Shown: positions 35,640 to 44,896 of the stretch, one piece after another
Layout: each line of letters begins with the position of its first letter
How positions within the stretch are numbered: position 1 is the first letter of the stretch
NCBI RefSeq assembly: GCF_003202695.1
Contig: NZ_QGLL01000001.1
Span: 372,001-436,000 of the forward strand
From: Bifidobacterium asteroides
GTDB taxonomy: Bacteria; Actinomycetota; Actinomycetes; Actinomycetales; Bifidobacteriaceae
Reading direction: 5' to 3'
Length of the DNA stretch: 64,000 nt
Program-made: the position numbers and the translations under genes
Notes under the pieces: model-generated
What the model was told of the DNA's origin: nothing
The model's database searches: none
Seen by the model: the letters and a program-made list of their open reading frames with translations, nothing else

Positions 35640-36604
35640 GCATGGTTGATACGAGGACTATCGACGGGGTCAAAGCTGAACGCATGCGTGCCCGGCGCGT
35701 AGCACGAGATGAGCGTGCGGAACGTCGGAGGGCAGCCCGAACAGGGTTTTCCAATCCGAACAATCCGCGGCGCAGCTGGCTGTTGACCCTGGTTGCTGGG
35801 ATCTTCGCGCTCTACTGCTTGTTTCCTCTGATCTGGCTGGTCATCAATGCCACCAAGACCCAGTCGGATTTCATTGGCACCTTCGGTCTGGCCTTTGGAC
35901 ACAAGTTCGCCCTCTGGGACAATCTGCGCGAGGTATTCACCTATGAGGGCGGTATCTTCGGGCGCTGGCTGCTCAACACCCTGCTCTACGTAGTAGTGGG
36001 AGCCGGTGGCGCCACCTTGCTGGCCGTGCTGGGCGGATATGCCTTGGCCAAGTTCCGCTTCCCGGGCCGCCGCCTTGTCTTCGCAGTGGTCATCGGGGCC
36101 ATCAGCGTCCCGGGCATCGCTTTGGCCGTGCCTCAGTTCCTGCTCTTCGCCAAGATCGGACTGACCGATACGCCCTGGGCTATGATCATCCCCAGTCTGA
36201 TCTCGCCCTTCGGCCTGTACCTGATGTGGATCTTCTCCGACCAGGCGGTGCCTACCGAACTACTGGAGGCAGCTCGGGTCGACGGGGCCGGGGAGTTCCG
36301 CACTTTCTGGCAGGTCAGCCTGCCTCTGCTGGCCCCTGGGATCGTGACCACAGCGCTTTTCACTATTGTGGCCACTTGGAACAACTACTTCCTGCCATTG
36401 ATCATGCTCAAGGATTCCAGTTGGTACCCGCTGACGATCGGGCTCAACAATTGGAAGGACCAGGCATCGACAGCCGGTGCCCATGCCATTCAGAACCTGG
36501 TGGTGACGGGCAGCCTGGTCACCATCATCCCCATCGTCGTCGCCTTCCTGTTGCTGCAGAAATACTGGCAGTCCGGCTTGGCCGCCGGTGCTGTCAAGGA
36601 GTAG
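35636..36604 (+). CDS. Sugar ABC transporter permease, MalG type
   Basis: This 322-residue protein has a basic lead (residues 1-45, Arg-rich), six membrane helices (LLTLVAGIFALYCLFPLIWLVI first) and the EAA loop ELLEAARVDGAGEFRTFWQVSLPLLAPG. The GYALAKFRFPGRRLVF segment is typical of MalG permeases. It is translationally coupled to the MalF-type gene, and the GH42 gene follows 25 bases later. Confidence 0.95.
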   Translation: MSMVDTRTIDGVKAERMRARRVARDERAERRRAARTGFSNPNNPRRSWLLTLVAGIFALYCLFPLIWLVINATKTQSDFIGTFGLAFGHKFALWDNLREVFTYEGGIFGRWLLNTLLYVVVGAGGATLLAVLGGYALAKFRFPGRRLVFAVVIGAISVPGIALAVPQFLLFAKIGLTDTPWAMIIPSLISPFGLYLMWIFSDQAVPTELLEAARVDGAGEFRTFWQVSLPLLAPGIVTTALFTIVATWNNYFLPLIMLKDSSWYPLTIGLNNWKDQASTAGAHAIQNLVVTGSLVTIIPIVVAFLLLQKYWQSGLAAGAVKE

Positions 36605-36629
36605 CGGGAACTCGCAGACGGGATCAAGC

Positions 36630-38780
36630 ATGAGCAGAACAGACCATCATGACCGTCGACAGCCCCAGCCCTATAGACCTTACCGCTGGCCGAAGGGCCC
36701 CGATGGTCATTCGAAGGGAATCTGGTTCGGGGGGGATTACAACCCAGATCAATGGCCGGAGCAGGTATGGGCCGAAGATGTTGCACTGATGAGGCAGGCT
36801 GGCGTCACCATGGTGACCCTGGGCATTTTCTCATGGGCGCGTCTGGAGCCCAGCGACGGAGTCTGGGAGTTTGATTGGCTGGATCGGGTGGTGGCCTTGC
36901 TGGGCGAAGCCGGTATCGCCGTAGACATGGCTTCGGCCACGGCCACGGCCCCATACTGGCTCTACCAGGCGCATCCTGAGGTGTTGCCCGTGGAGGCGGA
37001 CGGGACCCTGGTCCATCCGGGCGCACGGCAGTCCTGGAGGCCCACCTCGCCGGTTTTTCGGCGCTATGCCCTTCGACTTTGCAAGGCCATGGGTGAGCAC
37101 TTCCGCGACAATCCGACGGTGGTCGCCTGGCATGTGGGCAATGAGTATGGATGGAACAATGCAGCCGACTACTCGCAGGATGCTTTGAAGGCCTTCCGAG
37201 GCTGGTGCCGCAGGCGCTACGGCAGCATCGAGGAGCTTAACCGAGCCTGGGGCAATGATTTCTGGTCCCAGAGGCTGCAGGATTTTGATCAGGTACCCCT
37301 GCCTGAACATGCTGGCGTGCGTGACGCCTTTATCAATCCGGCACTGCGCCTGGACTTCCGAAGATTCTGTTCTGATGCGCTGATGGATTTTTTCTGTGCC
37401 GAACGTGATCAACTGCAGGAGCTTACCCCCGATAAACCGCTAACGACCAACTTCATGGTTTCGACGGACCAATGCGTCCTGGACTATGAGCGCTGGTCGC
37501 ACCAGGTCGATTTCGTGGCCAACGACCATTATTTCGCCCAGGGACCCGGACATCTGGATGAGCTGCTCTGCTCGGACTCCCTGGTGGATGCCTATGCTCA
37601 GCGTCATCCCTGGTGTCTGATGGAGCATTCCACATCCGCAGTCAATTGGCGCATCTTCAACGCGTCCAAGCGCCAAGGCGAACTGATCCGGGACGCCCTG
37701 GCCCATGTGGCTATGGGAGCGGATTCGGTCAACTTCTTCCAATGGCGGCAGTCCGCCTTCGGAGCAGAGGCCTTCCACTCGGCCATGGTCCCCCATGCAG
37801 GGCCGGATTCGGCAATTTATGAACAGGTTGCCGATTTGGGATGCATTTTGCGAAGGCTCTCCCAGAGCGGACTGGCCGGGACCCGGTTGGAACCCTCGAC
37901 TATGGTTCTGCTCTTTGATGCCGACTGCCAGTGGTCCATGGCGGATTCGACTCTGCCTGATCCCTCTATGGATCATTGGCAGCAGGTCTATACCTGGTAT
38001 CAGGCTCTGCTTGACGTCGGACTCAGGGCGGATGTCGCGCCCCTGAAGGGGCAGTGGGAGAGTTACGACGTGGTGGTGTTGCCGGCCCTGATTCTGCTGG
38101 ATCAGCAGCAAGCCGCCCGTCTGCGCGACTATGTGAGCAAGGGCGGTCGGCTGGTGGTGGACTTCGCCAGTGGCCTTATGGATGACCATATGCACGTCGG
38201 CTTGGGCGGATATCCTGGGGCTTTGCGGGATCTGACAGGTGTCGCTTCCCAGGAGCTGATCGCCTTGGGCACGAGCGACCAAGGCGGTGGATCCATCCTG
38301 GTATCAGAGGGCATTGAGGGCAATATATGGGTCAATGAGCCCTTGAGCCTAGAGGATTCGGTAAGGGTGCTGGCTCGCTACCAGGGCCGTCGTTCCTATG
38401 ACCTCGACATGGCTGGGGAGCCTGCGGTGACCATTCATGGATATGGTCAGGGCCGCGTCCTCTATCTGGGCACGGGCTTTGCCAAGGAATCGCTGGTTTC
38501 GGTGATCAGCCGAATCTTCCCTCCTGATTTTCTCGCCGACGCCTCAGAAGCAGGGCTGCATAACGGTCGTGACGGCGATCCGCGGTTGGTGCACCTGATC
38601 AGATCCGGGCCACAGGGTCGGTATCATTTCTATTTCAACCGGGAGTCGACGGTTATCAGAGATGTGGCCACCTCGGGCGAGGCCTTGGTGGTACAACGAG
38701 CGACCCGGTGCGGGGGGGATGGTTTATCCGACAATCGCTACACTATAGGAGTGCATGGTGTGGTGATCACCCGTCAGTAA
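36630..38780 (+). CDS. GH42 beta-galactosidase
   Basis: A 716-residue cytoplasmic enzyme with no signal peptide. The TIM barrel opens with IWFGGDYNPDQWPEQVWAEDV. The acid/base is Glu172 in HVGNEYGWNN and the nucleophile is Glu332 in LMEHSTSAVNW. A Rossmann-like beta-galactosidase trimerisation domain (about 400-600, YDVVVLPALILLD...GRLVVDFASG) and a small beta domain follow. It probably releases galactose from imported beta-galacto-oligosaccharides, in keeping with the transporter ahead of it. The in-frame start at 36588 would overlap the permease. G7 tracts lie at 36729-36735 and 38712-38718. Confidence 0.94.
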   Translation: MSRTDHHDRRQPQPYRPYRWPKGPDGHSKGIWFGGDYNPDQWPEQVWAEDVALMRQAGVTMVTLGIFSWARLEPSDGVWEFDWLDRVVALLGEAGIAVDMASATATAPYWLYQAHPEVLPVEADGTLVHPGARQSWRPTSPVFRRYALRLCKAMGEHFRDNPTVVAWHVGNEYGWNNAADYSQDALKAFRGWCRRRYGSIEELNRAWGNDFWSQRLQDFDQVPLPEHAGVRDAFINPALRLDFRRFCSDALMDFFCAERDQLQELTPDKPLTTNFMVSTDQCVLDYERWSHQVDFVANDHYFAQGPGHLDELLCSDSLVDAYAQRHPWCLMEHSTSAVNWRIFNASKRQGELIRDALAHVAMGADSVNFFQWRQSAFGAEAFHSAMVPHAGPDSAIYEQVADLGCILRRLSQSGLAGTRLEPSTMVLLFDADCQWSMADSTLPDPSMDHWQQVYTWYQALLDVGLRADVAPLKGQWESYDVVVLPALILLDQQQAARLRDYVSKGGRLVVDFASGLMDDHMHVGLGGYPGALRDLTGVASQELIALGTSDQGGGSILVSEGIEGNIWVNEPLSLEDSVRVLARYQGRRSYDLDMAGEPAVTIHGYGQGRVLYLGTGFAKESLVSVISRIFPPDFLADASEAGLHNGRDGDPRLVHLIRSGPQGRYHFYFNRESTVIRDVATSGEALVVQRATRCGGDGLSDNRYTIGVHGVVITRQ

Positions 38781-38829
38781 ATGTGATCGCCATAGTGCCT
38801 TGGAGGTTGTTCCATTCTAAGGAGTGTCT

Positions 38830-39888
38830 ATGGCAGCGGATGAAGGACGTCCAGGCAAACGGATCACCCTGCGCGAGGTGGCCAGCAGGGCGGGTGTCTC
38901 GCTGAAGACAGCCTCCAATGTAATCAACGGCAATGGCCGTATGTCCAATGCGACCCGTGCGCGTGTGCAGCAGGTCATTGACGAATCGGGGTACCAGGTC
39001 AATGCCGCGGCCCGTAATCTGCACCGCAACAAAACCGGTATTATTACGCTGGCTGTGCCTTCACTGACTCCTCCTTATCTGGCCGAATTGGCTAATAGGG
39101 TCATCGACAGCGCTCGTCTGCGGGACTATGCGGTATATGTCAGTACCTATGCCGAGGGGTCTGCCAAGGGGGCGCATGAGATTCTGGCCTCCTTTAACAG
39201 CACTATCAGCGACGGAATAATTCTTTCCATGTCGGAGCTTGAGCGATTCGCCGTGGAGGACCTGGATGTGCGTTACCCCTTGGTATGCGTGGGCGCACGG
39301 ACTACCCATGGGGTGGCGGATCACGTCATGGTCGATGATGCCGAAGCGGCTCGGATGGCCGCAGAGTATTTGTTTGATCGGTCGGTGCGCTCGCTGGCGG
39401 TCATCGGTCTGCATGCGCCGCTTGACTATGATCGGTTAACGGCTGCGATCGAAGGCAATGCCGAGCTCAGGATGAAGGGAGTGCTCAAGGCGATCCGTGC
39501 CAGGGGGTTGCAGCTGGATGATCGGCTTCTTGGCGTAACCGGTTATGACTGGACCTTGGGCAGCGGGTACCTGACCATGCAGAGGATATTAGAGACGGGT
39601 GCGCCCTTCGATGGGGTGATAGCCCTCAATGATCAGCTGGCTATCGGTGCACTGTCAGCCCTGACTGCTTACGGCAGAGCCGTACCCGACCAGGTCCAGA
39701 TCATCGGGTTCGACAACATCGAGGAGTCGGCTTATCTGCAAACCCCGCTTACTACTATGGATTCCTGCTTGCGGTGGATCTCACGGACCTGTGTCGACCG
39801 CGTCCTGGGACGTATCGGAGGCAGAGCTACGGCTCCCCAGGATCTGGTCATCGGATCGCGAGTCATAGCCCGCAGAACCACCCGGTGA
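38830..39888 (+). CDS. LacI-family regulator with atypical recognition helix
   Basis: This 352-residue protein has a DNA-binding head (ITLREVASRAGVSLKTASNVINGNGRMSNATRARVQQVIDESGYQVN) that reads LKTASNVI where most LacI proteins have TVSRVI. The effector domain ends with QIIGFDNIEESAYLQTPLTTMDS. AAGGAG sits before the ATG at 38830, and a GTG at 38824 overlaps that site. As last gene of the galactan locus it is the likely reader of the TGGTACA-N4-TGTACCA operators. This pairing is inferred from position. Confidence 0.88.
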   Translation: MAADEGRPGKRITLREVASRAGVSLKTASNVINGNGRMSNATRARVQQVIDESGYQVNAAARNLHRNKTGIITLAVPSLTPPYLAELANRVIDSARLRDYAVYVSTYAEGSAKGAHEILASFNSTISDGIILSMSELERFAVEDLDVRYPLVCVGARTTHGVADHVMVDDAEAARMAAEYLFDRSVRSLAVIGLHAPLDYDRLTAAIEGNAELRMKGVLKAIRARGLQLDDRLLGVTGYDWTLGSGYLTMQRILETGAPFDGVIALNDQLAIGALSALTAYGRAVPDQVQIIGFDNIEESAYLQTPLTTMDSCLRWISRTCVDRVLGRIGGRATAPQDLVIGSRVIARRTTR

Positions 39889-41460
39889 TCAGTCCTGGGC
39901 CTTGGAGTCGGCTGAGGAAGTGATAGCGACAGGGGAGTCGGTGTGGATGATGTGCATGTGGCGCAGGAGCATGCGGGTCATCTGACGACCGGAGCCAGCG
40001 CCGTTTCCGCGAACGCCGAAATAGACCAGCAGGACCATGCCCAAGCAGATCAGTGCCGATATGCGCAGGGCCCACTGCACGCCGAAGATATTGGCTGCAA
40101 TCTGGGTGGAGTGGCCGCCGCCCAAGGCGCTGTGGCGCAGGGTGGTGATGGTCTCCATGAGGATGACCAGTATGGGCGCTCCGACAGCTCCGGCGATCTG
40201 ACGGGCTGTGTTGGTGACGGCCGAACCGGCTGAAACATCCTTGGGAGCCAGGTTGTTCAGGGACCAGGTAGTCAAGGGCATCAGGGTGAAGCCCATGCCG
40301 ATCTGGCGGACAAACTGGCAGATGGAGACCAGGCCGATCCACGTGTTGGCACCAATCATGCTCATCGCGATGGTGCCCACCAGCAGGACCGAGCAGCCGG
40401 TCATGGCCACGGGCCGAGCGCCCCAACGGTCCAGCAGACGGCCGCCGAAGAACTGGGCGATGGCGGTGCCGATGGCCCCAGGCAGCATGACCAGGCCGCT
40501 CATGGTGGCCGAGAAGCCGCGGTCCGTCTGGATGTACATGGGCAGGATGACGGTGACCGAGCTGAAGGCGAAGAAGGACATGGAGGCGATGATGGTGCCC
40601 ACGGTGAAGTTCTTGATTCGCAGCACATGCAGGTCCAGCAGGGGTTTGTCGTGGTGGAGCTGGCGAAGAACGAACCAGATGATCCCGATCAGGCCGACCA
40701 GCATAAAGGGCCAGGTCATGAAGGAAGTGATGGGGAAGTTCTCAATGTTGGTAAAGCCGAACATAAGGCCGCCGAATCCGAAGATGGACAGGGCTACTGA
40801 GAAGAAGTCCGCCTTGACGCTGGTGTCGCGCTGACCGAAGTTGTGCAGGCCGAAGATGGACAGGAGCAGCGCTACCGCTCCGCAAATGCTCAGCGTCAGG
40901 AAGATGGAGCGCCAGCCGTTGGCATCGGTCTGCCAGCCGCCCAGGGTGGGGCCGATGGCCGGGGCCACGCTCATGGCCAGGCCCACGGTGCCCATGGCCA
41001 TGCCGCGCTTGGCCAGAGGATAGATGGAGAAGACGGTGATCTGCAGGACGGGCCACATGGTCCCGGTGCCCACGGCTTCCAGGACGCGGCCCAGCAGGAC
41101 CAGGGCGAAGGTCTGCGACTGCCAGCTCAGCAGGGACCCCAGGGTGAAGACGGCCATGGAGGTGATGACGATTTGCCGAGTGGAGAAGCGCTTGGTCAGA
41201 AAGCCGGTCAAGGGCACCATGACGCCCATGACCAGCTGGAATACCGAGGTCAGCCACTGACCGGCGGTCAGGGTGATGTGGAACTCGTCCACAATGGTAG
41301 GCAGGGCCGAAGCCAGCTGCAGCTGGGTGAAGTTGCCCAGGAAGGTGATGACGGTCAGGATGGCCAGCGAAAGGAAGGCTTCATGGGTGAGCTTTCCGTT
41401 GACGAAGGCTCCATCCTTGCTGAGGGTCCGCCCTTGCTTGGCGAGCTCCTGCTTCCTCAT
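39889..41460 (-). CDS. MFS drug-type exporter, DHA2 (14-helix) family
   Basis: A 523-residue transporter with about 14 membrane helices. Motifs are LASALPTIVDEFHITLTAGQWLTSVFQLVMGVMVPLTGFLTKRFSTRQ (motif A region) and LLGRVLEAVGTGTMWPVLQ (motif C region, Gly-rich). It probably exports toxic compounds by proton antiport; substrate is unknown. AAGGAAG precedes the ATG at 41460. The frame opens at 41499 without a ribosome site. Its stop abuts the convergent LacI gene's stop with no base between. Confidence 0.9.
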   Translation of the reverse strand: MRKQELAKQGRTLSKDGAFVNGKLTHEAFLSLAILTVITFLGNFTQLQLASALPTIVDEFHITLTAGQWLTSVFQLVMGVMVPLTGFLTKRFSTRQIVITSMAVFTLGSLLSWQSQTFALVLLGRVLEAVGTGTMWPVLQITVFSIYPLAKRGMAMGTVGLAMSVAPAIGPTLGGWQTDANGWRSIFLTLSICGAVALLLSIFGLHNFGQRDTSVKADFFSVALSIFGFGGLMFGFTNIENFPITSFMTWPFMLVGLIGIIWFVLRQLHHDKPLLDLHVLRIKNFTVGTIIASMSFFAFSSVTVILPMYIQTDRGFSATMSGLVMLPGAIGTAIAQFFGGRLLDRWGARPVAMTGCSVLLVGTIAMSMIGANTWIGLVSICQFVRQIGMGFTLMPLTTWSLNNLAPKDVSAGSAVTNTARQIAGAVGAPILVILMETITTLRHSALGGGHSTQIAANIFGVQWALRISALICLGMVLLVYFGVRGNGAGSGRQMTRMLLRHMHIIHTDSPVAITSSADSKAQD

Positions 41461-41789
41461 GCACCACCACTTCCTTTGGCTTCGGTTTTCACTGCGCATA
41501 CCGCTCCCTGCGGTGCCGTCCCAAAAAGGAAATCAGGGCATACCAATACCGGTGACACTAAGAAAAGAACGAGAGAGCTAAGCGTCCGACAATGACCTTA
41601 TAATATACCAGGCCGTGGATTGTGATTGGGTTTTTCCACACGGCTGACGCGGTTGTGAAGACCTTGTTTGACGGTCAGCGTTTCCAGTATGCTGTGTGAG
41701 GCGAGTTTCGGTAATGTGAATACGGGAGGGTCCGACACGGGCTGATGAGGACGGACGTTTGATATGCAACGGCGGTCAAGGTAGGTAGC
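41461..41789. promoter_or_regulatory. 329-base divergent control region of the exporter and pst operon
   Basis: No gene is seen. TATAAT occurs at 41599-41604 on the plus strand. A better plus-strand promoter is TTGTTT (41664-41669), 18-base spacer, TATGCT (41688-41693), about 95 bases before pstS. I could not recognise a PhoP-type direct repeat with confidence. The exporter promoter on the minus strand is not resolved. Confidence 0.4.
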
Positions 41790-42938
41790 ATGCATGCACA
41801 TGGTCACGGTCGTGGAAGATTCCCGGCCCTCCTCATGTCACTGGCAATGATGATTCCCCTGGCAGCCTGCGGCGACAACGTCCCCATTGAAGGCAGCGGA
41901 GCAGGCAATACTGCAGATCAAGCCTTGTTCCAGGGCGAGTTCGCCGGATCTGGCGCATCCTCCCAGCAGAGCGCCGACGAGGCCTGGATAGCAGGCTTCC
42001 GCAAGCAGCACCCGGGGGCGCGCATCTCCTATGATCCGGCGGGTTCCGGTGCTGGAGTCAACGCCTTCCTGTCGGGCTCGACCATCTGGGCTGGTACCGA
42101 TGCGCCGTTGACTGCCGATCAGATTGAGCGCTCGCGTCAGATCTGTGGCTCCGGTACAGCCATTGACCTGCCCGTCTATGCCACTCCGATCGCCGTGGCC
42201 TACAATCTTCCTGATCTGTGGCCGAAGGGTTCAGACGGCCATCTGCGGATGGATCCGGCTCTGATCGCCAAGATCTTCTCCGGAAAGGTTACCAACTGGC
42301 GGGATCCGCGCATAGCAGCGCTCAACCCGGAAGCCAATCTGCCCGATCTTGACATCACCGTGATTCATCGTTCGGACAAGTCCGGCACCACGAAAAGCTT
42401 TCTGTCCTATCTGCACGATACGGCTGGGTCCGCCTGGCCTTATCCAGCGGGCGAGAATTGGCCCAATGACCTGGGACAGGGTGCCAAGGGCACTGCCGGC
42501 GTGGTCATGACCATGAACCAGGCGACGGGCACCTTCGGGTATGCGGACGCGGCCCAGACCACCGGACTGGGCACCGTGGCCGTGCAGGTGGGGAAGACCT
42601 GGCAACCGCCTGCAGCCAAGACCGTCGCCAACCTGCTGGATGCCGCCCAGCGGGATCCTCAGGCCAGCCAGCCTGGACGGGTGGTCCTGACCGTGGACCA
42701 TCGCACCAGCCGTGAGCACACCTATCCCATCGTCCTGGTCTCTTACGACGTGGTCTGCACGGCCTATCGACATGATCCGGACGGGTCCAAGGCCCAGTTC
42801 GCCAAGGCCTGGCTGACCTATCTGCTGAGCGAGCAGGGCCAGCGCATGGCCGCGGCCAACGCAGGCAGCGCCGAGCTGGGGCAGGGACTGCGCAGCCAGG
42901 CCATGGCCTCGGTGGAGACCATCGGGGGGAAGGCATGA
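41790..42938 (+). CDS. pstS: Phosphate-binding lipoprotein PstS
   Basis: A 382-residue binding protein of the high-affinity phosphate importer. The signal peptide ends in the lipobox IPLAAC at about residue 27. The phosphate-site segments are FAGSGASSQQSADEAW, YDPAGSGAGVNAFLSG (with GTDAPLT) and VIHRSDKSGTTKSFLSYL. It is the first gene of pstSCAB and overlaps pstC by four bases. A His-rich lead (MHAHGHGRGR) precedes the hydrophobic part. Confidence 0.95.
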   Translation: MHAHGHGRGRFPALLMSLAMMIPLAACGDNVPIEGSGAGNTADQALFQGEFAGSGASSQQSADEAWIAGFRKQHPGARISYDPAGSGAGVNAFLSGSTIWAGTDAPLTADQIERSRQICGSGTAIDLPVYATPIAVAYNLPDLWPKGSDGHLRMDPALIAKIFSGKVTNWRDPRIAALNPEANLPDLDITVIHRSDKSGTTKSFLSYLHDTAGSAWPYPAGENWPNDLGQGAKGTAGVVMTMNQATGTFGYADAAQTTGLGTVAVQVGKTWQPPAAKTVANLLDAAQRDPQASQPGRVVLTVDHRTSREHTYPIVLVSYDVVCTAYRHDPDGSKAQFAKAWLTYLLSEQGQRMAAANAGSAELGQGLRSQAMASVETIGGKA

Positions 42939-43888
42939 CCGACAAACCAAACAAGACCGCAACCCTGAACAAGGCCAAGCGGGTGGACCAGATCTTTAAG
43001 GCCTGCGCCGCCGGTGCAGGCATCCTGATACTGCTGGCTCTGGCTGCGGTCACCCTCTTTCTGATCCTGCGCGCGTTTCCGGCCTTCACCGGAGATCCGG
43101 AGTCCCGCACCCAGGCCATACTCGCCCTGAGCGGTGGACGGGCGAGCAGTTTCCTGGGCTATGTGGGCCCGCTGGTTTTCGGCACCATTCTGATTGCCGG
43201 CCTGGCCCTGCTCTTGGCATTCCCCGTCTCGCTGGGCATCGCCCTCTTCATCGGCTACTACGCCCCGTCCCGCCTGTCCGCGCTGCTCAGCACAGTGATC
43301 GATCTGCTGGCTGCTGTGCCCTCGGTGATTTACGGACTCTGGGGGGCCCTGGTCCTGGTTCCCAATATCACCGGCTTCTGGCGCTGGCTATCCGTTCATC
43401 TTGGCTGGATTCCATTGTTTTCCGGTCCTGTCGCCGCCCCGGCCCGGTCCGTGGCCACTGTGGCCCTGGTGTTGGCGGTCATGATTCTGCCCATCATCAC
43501 CTCGGTCACCCGCGACATTCTGGTCCAGGCTCCTCGGCTGCAGCAGGAGGCCGCCTTGGCTCTGGGAGCCACCAAGTGGGAGATGATTCGGCTTGCGGTC
43601 CTGCCCTTTGGCCGCTCGGGCATTATTTCGGCATCCATGCTGGGGCTGGGACGCGCCCTGGGCGAGACTATGGCGGTGCTGATGATCCTCTCGCCGGGCT
43701 TCAGCTACTCCCTGCAGCTGCTGCAGGCTTCAAAAAGCCAAACCATCGCCGCCAACATCGCCGCCCAGTTCCCCGAGGCGGACTCCCAGGGCGTGGCCCT
43801 CCTGGTGGCCACCGGTCTGGTCCTCTTCATCATCACCTTTATCGTCAACTATCTGGCGCGCAGGATCACAGCAAAGGCGGGTGCATGA
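42935..43888 (+). CDS. pstC: Phosphate ABC transporter permease PstC
   Basis: This 317-residue permease has six membrane helices and the conserved FGTILIAGLALLLAFPVSLGIALFI, LLAAVPSVIYGLWG and EAA loop QEAALALGATKWEMIRLAVLPFGRSGI. It pairs with PstA to form the phosphate channel. Both ends overlap neighbours by four bases. Confidence 0.95.
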   Translation: MTDKPNKTATLNKAKRVDQIFKACAAGAGILILLALAAVTLFLILRAFPAFTGDPESRTQAILALSGGRASSFLGYVGPLVFGTILIAGLALLLAFPVSLGIALFIGYYAPSRLSALLSTVIDLLAAVPSVIYGLWGALVLVPNITGFWRWLSVHLGWIPLFSGPVAAPARSVATVALVLAVMILPIITSVTRDILVQAPRLQQEAALALGATKWEMIRLAVLPFGRSGIISASMLGLGRALGETMAVLMILSPGFSYSLQLLQASKSQTIAANIAAQFPEADSQGVALLVATGLVLFIITFIVNYLARRITAKAGA

Positions 43889-44865
43889 TGACAAGCCGAA
43901 CTGATCGCGGACCGGTCATCGATTTTGATCGCTTCAGGCCTACCAGATCCTCCATTCGTGCGCGCAAGCGCAAGGACCGGCTGATGACCGTCCTGATCGG
44001 GCTCTCCTTTCTGGTCGCCCTGATCCCGCTGGTCTCGGTGCTCTGGGTCAGCCTGTCCAAGGGGATGCAACGGCTGACACCGGACTTCCTGATCCACAAC
44101 ATGAGCGGGGTAGTGGGCGGCAACCCCACGCCATCAGGAGGATACGGCGGCATCCTGCACGCGGTAATCGGCACCCTGGAGATCACCTTTGGATCCATGG
44201 TCATTTCGATTCCGGTGGGCGTCATGTGCGCGGTCTATCTGGTCGAATACGCTCATGGAGGCCGTCTGGCCAAGGCCATCGGTCTCATGGTGGATGTGAT
44301 GAGCGGGATCCCCTCAATCGTGGCCGGCCTCTTCGCTTTCTCCATGTTCGCTCTGGTGGTCGGGCCAGGCACCGTCAATGGACTGGCTGGTTCGGTGGCC
44401 CTCTCTCTGCTCATGCTGCCCACGGTGGTCAAGACCTCCGAGGACATGCTGGCCGTAGTTCCCAATGACCTGCGCGAGGCGGCCTATGCCCTGGGGGTGA
44501 CCAAGCAGCGGACTATTACCAGCATTGTTCTGCGCACGGCCCTGCCTGGCATCGTCTCGGGCACCATTCTGGCTGTGGCACGAGTCATCGGTGAGACGGC
44601 GCCCCTGCTGATAGCCTCGGGCTTCATCGCCACCACCAACCCCAACCTCTTCTCCGGGAGGATGACCACCCTGCCGGTCTTCGTCTACAACGAGTATTCC
44701 CAGGGTCTGGCCGTCTGCGGGCCAGGTGCTGACCCGGGATGTCTGACCGACATCCACATGCAGCGGGCCTGGGCGGCGGCCCTGGTGCTGATCCTCATCG
44801 TCCTGCTGCTCAACCTGCTTGGGCGGCTGGTCTCGCGCATCTTTGCTGTTGGGCGGGCCCGTTGA
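43885..44865 (+). CDS. pstA: Phosphate ABC transporter permease PstA
   Basis: A 326-residue permease. The ATG at 43885 overlaps the pstC stop (ATGA), and a second ATG follows at 43888. Helices begin at about residue 35. [17 protein letters not shown], the EAA loop [30 protein letters not shown] and [10 protein letters not shown] are PstA hallmarks. The open frame reaches back inside pstC, but that part is a shadow. Confidence 0.95.
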   Translation: MMTSRTDRGPVIDFDRFRPTRSSIRARKRKDRLMTVLIGLSFLVALIPLVSVLWVSLSKGMQRLTPDFLIHNMSGVVGGNPTPSGGYGGILHAVIGTLEITFGSMVISIPVGVMCAVYLVEYAHGGRLAKAIGLMVDVMSGIPSIVAGLFAFSMFALVVGPGTVNGLAGSVALSLLMLPTVVKTSEDMLAVVPNDLREAAYALGVTKQRTITSIVLRTALPGIVSGTILAVARVIGETAPLLIASGFIATTNPNLFSGRMTTLPVFVYNEYSQGLAVCGPGADPGCLTDIHMQRAWAAALVLILIVLLLNLLGRLVSRIFAVGRAR

Positions 44866-44896
44866 ACACCGCCATGAGAGGAACGGAGGCCGGAAC

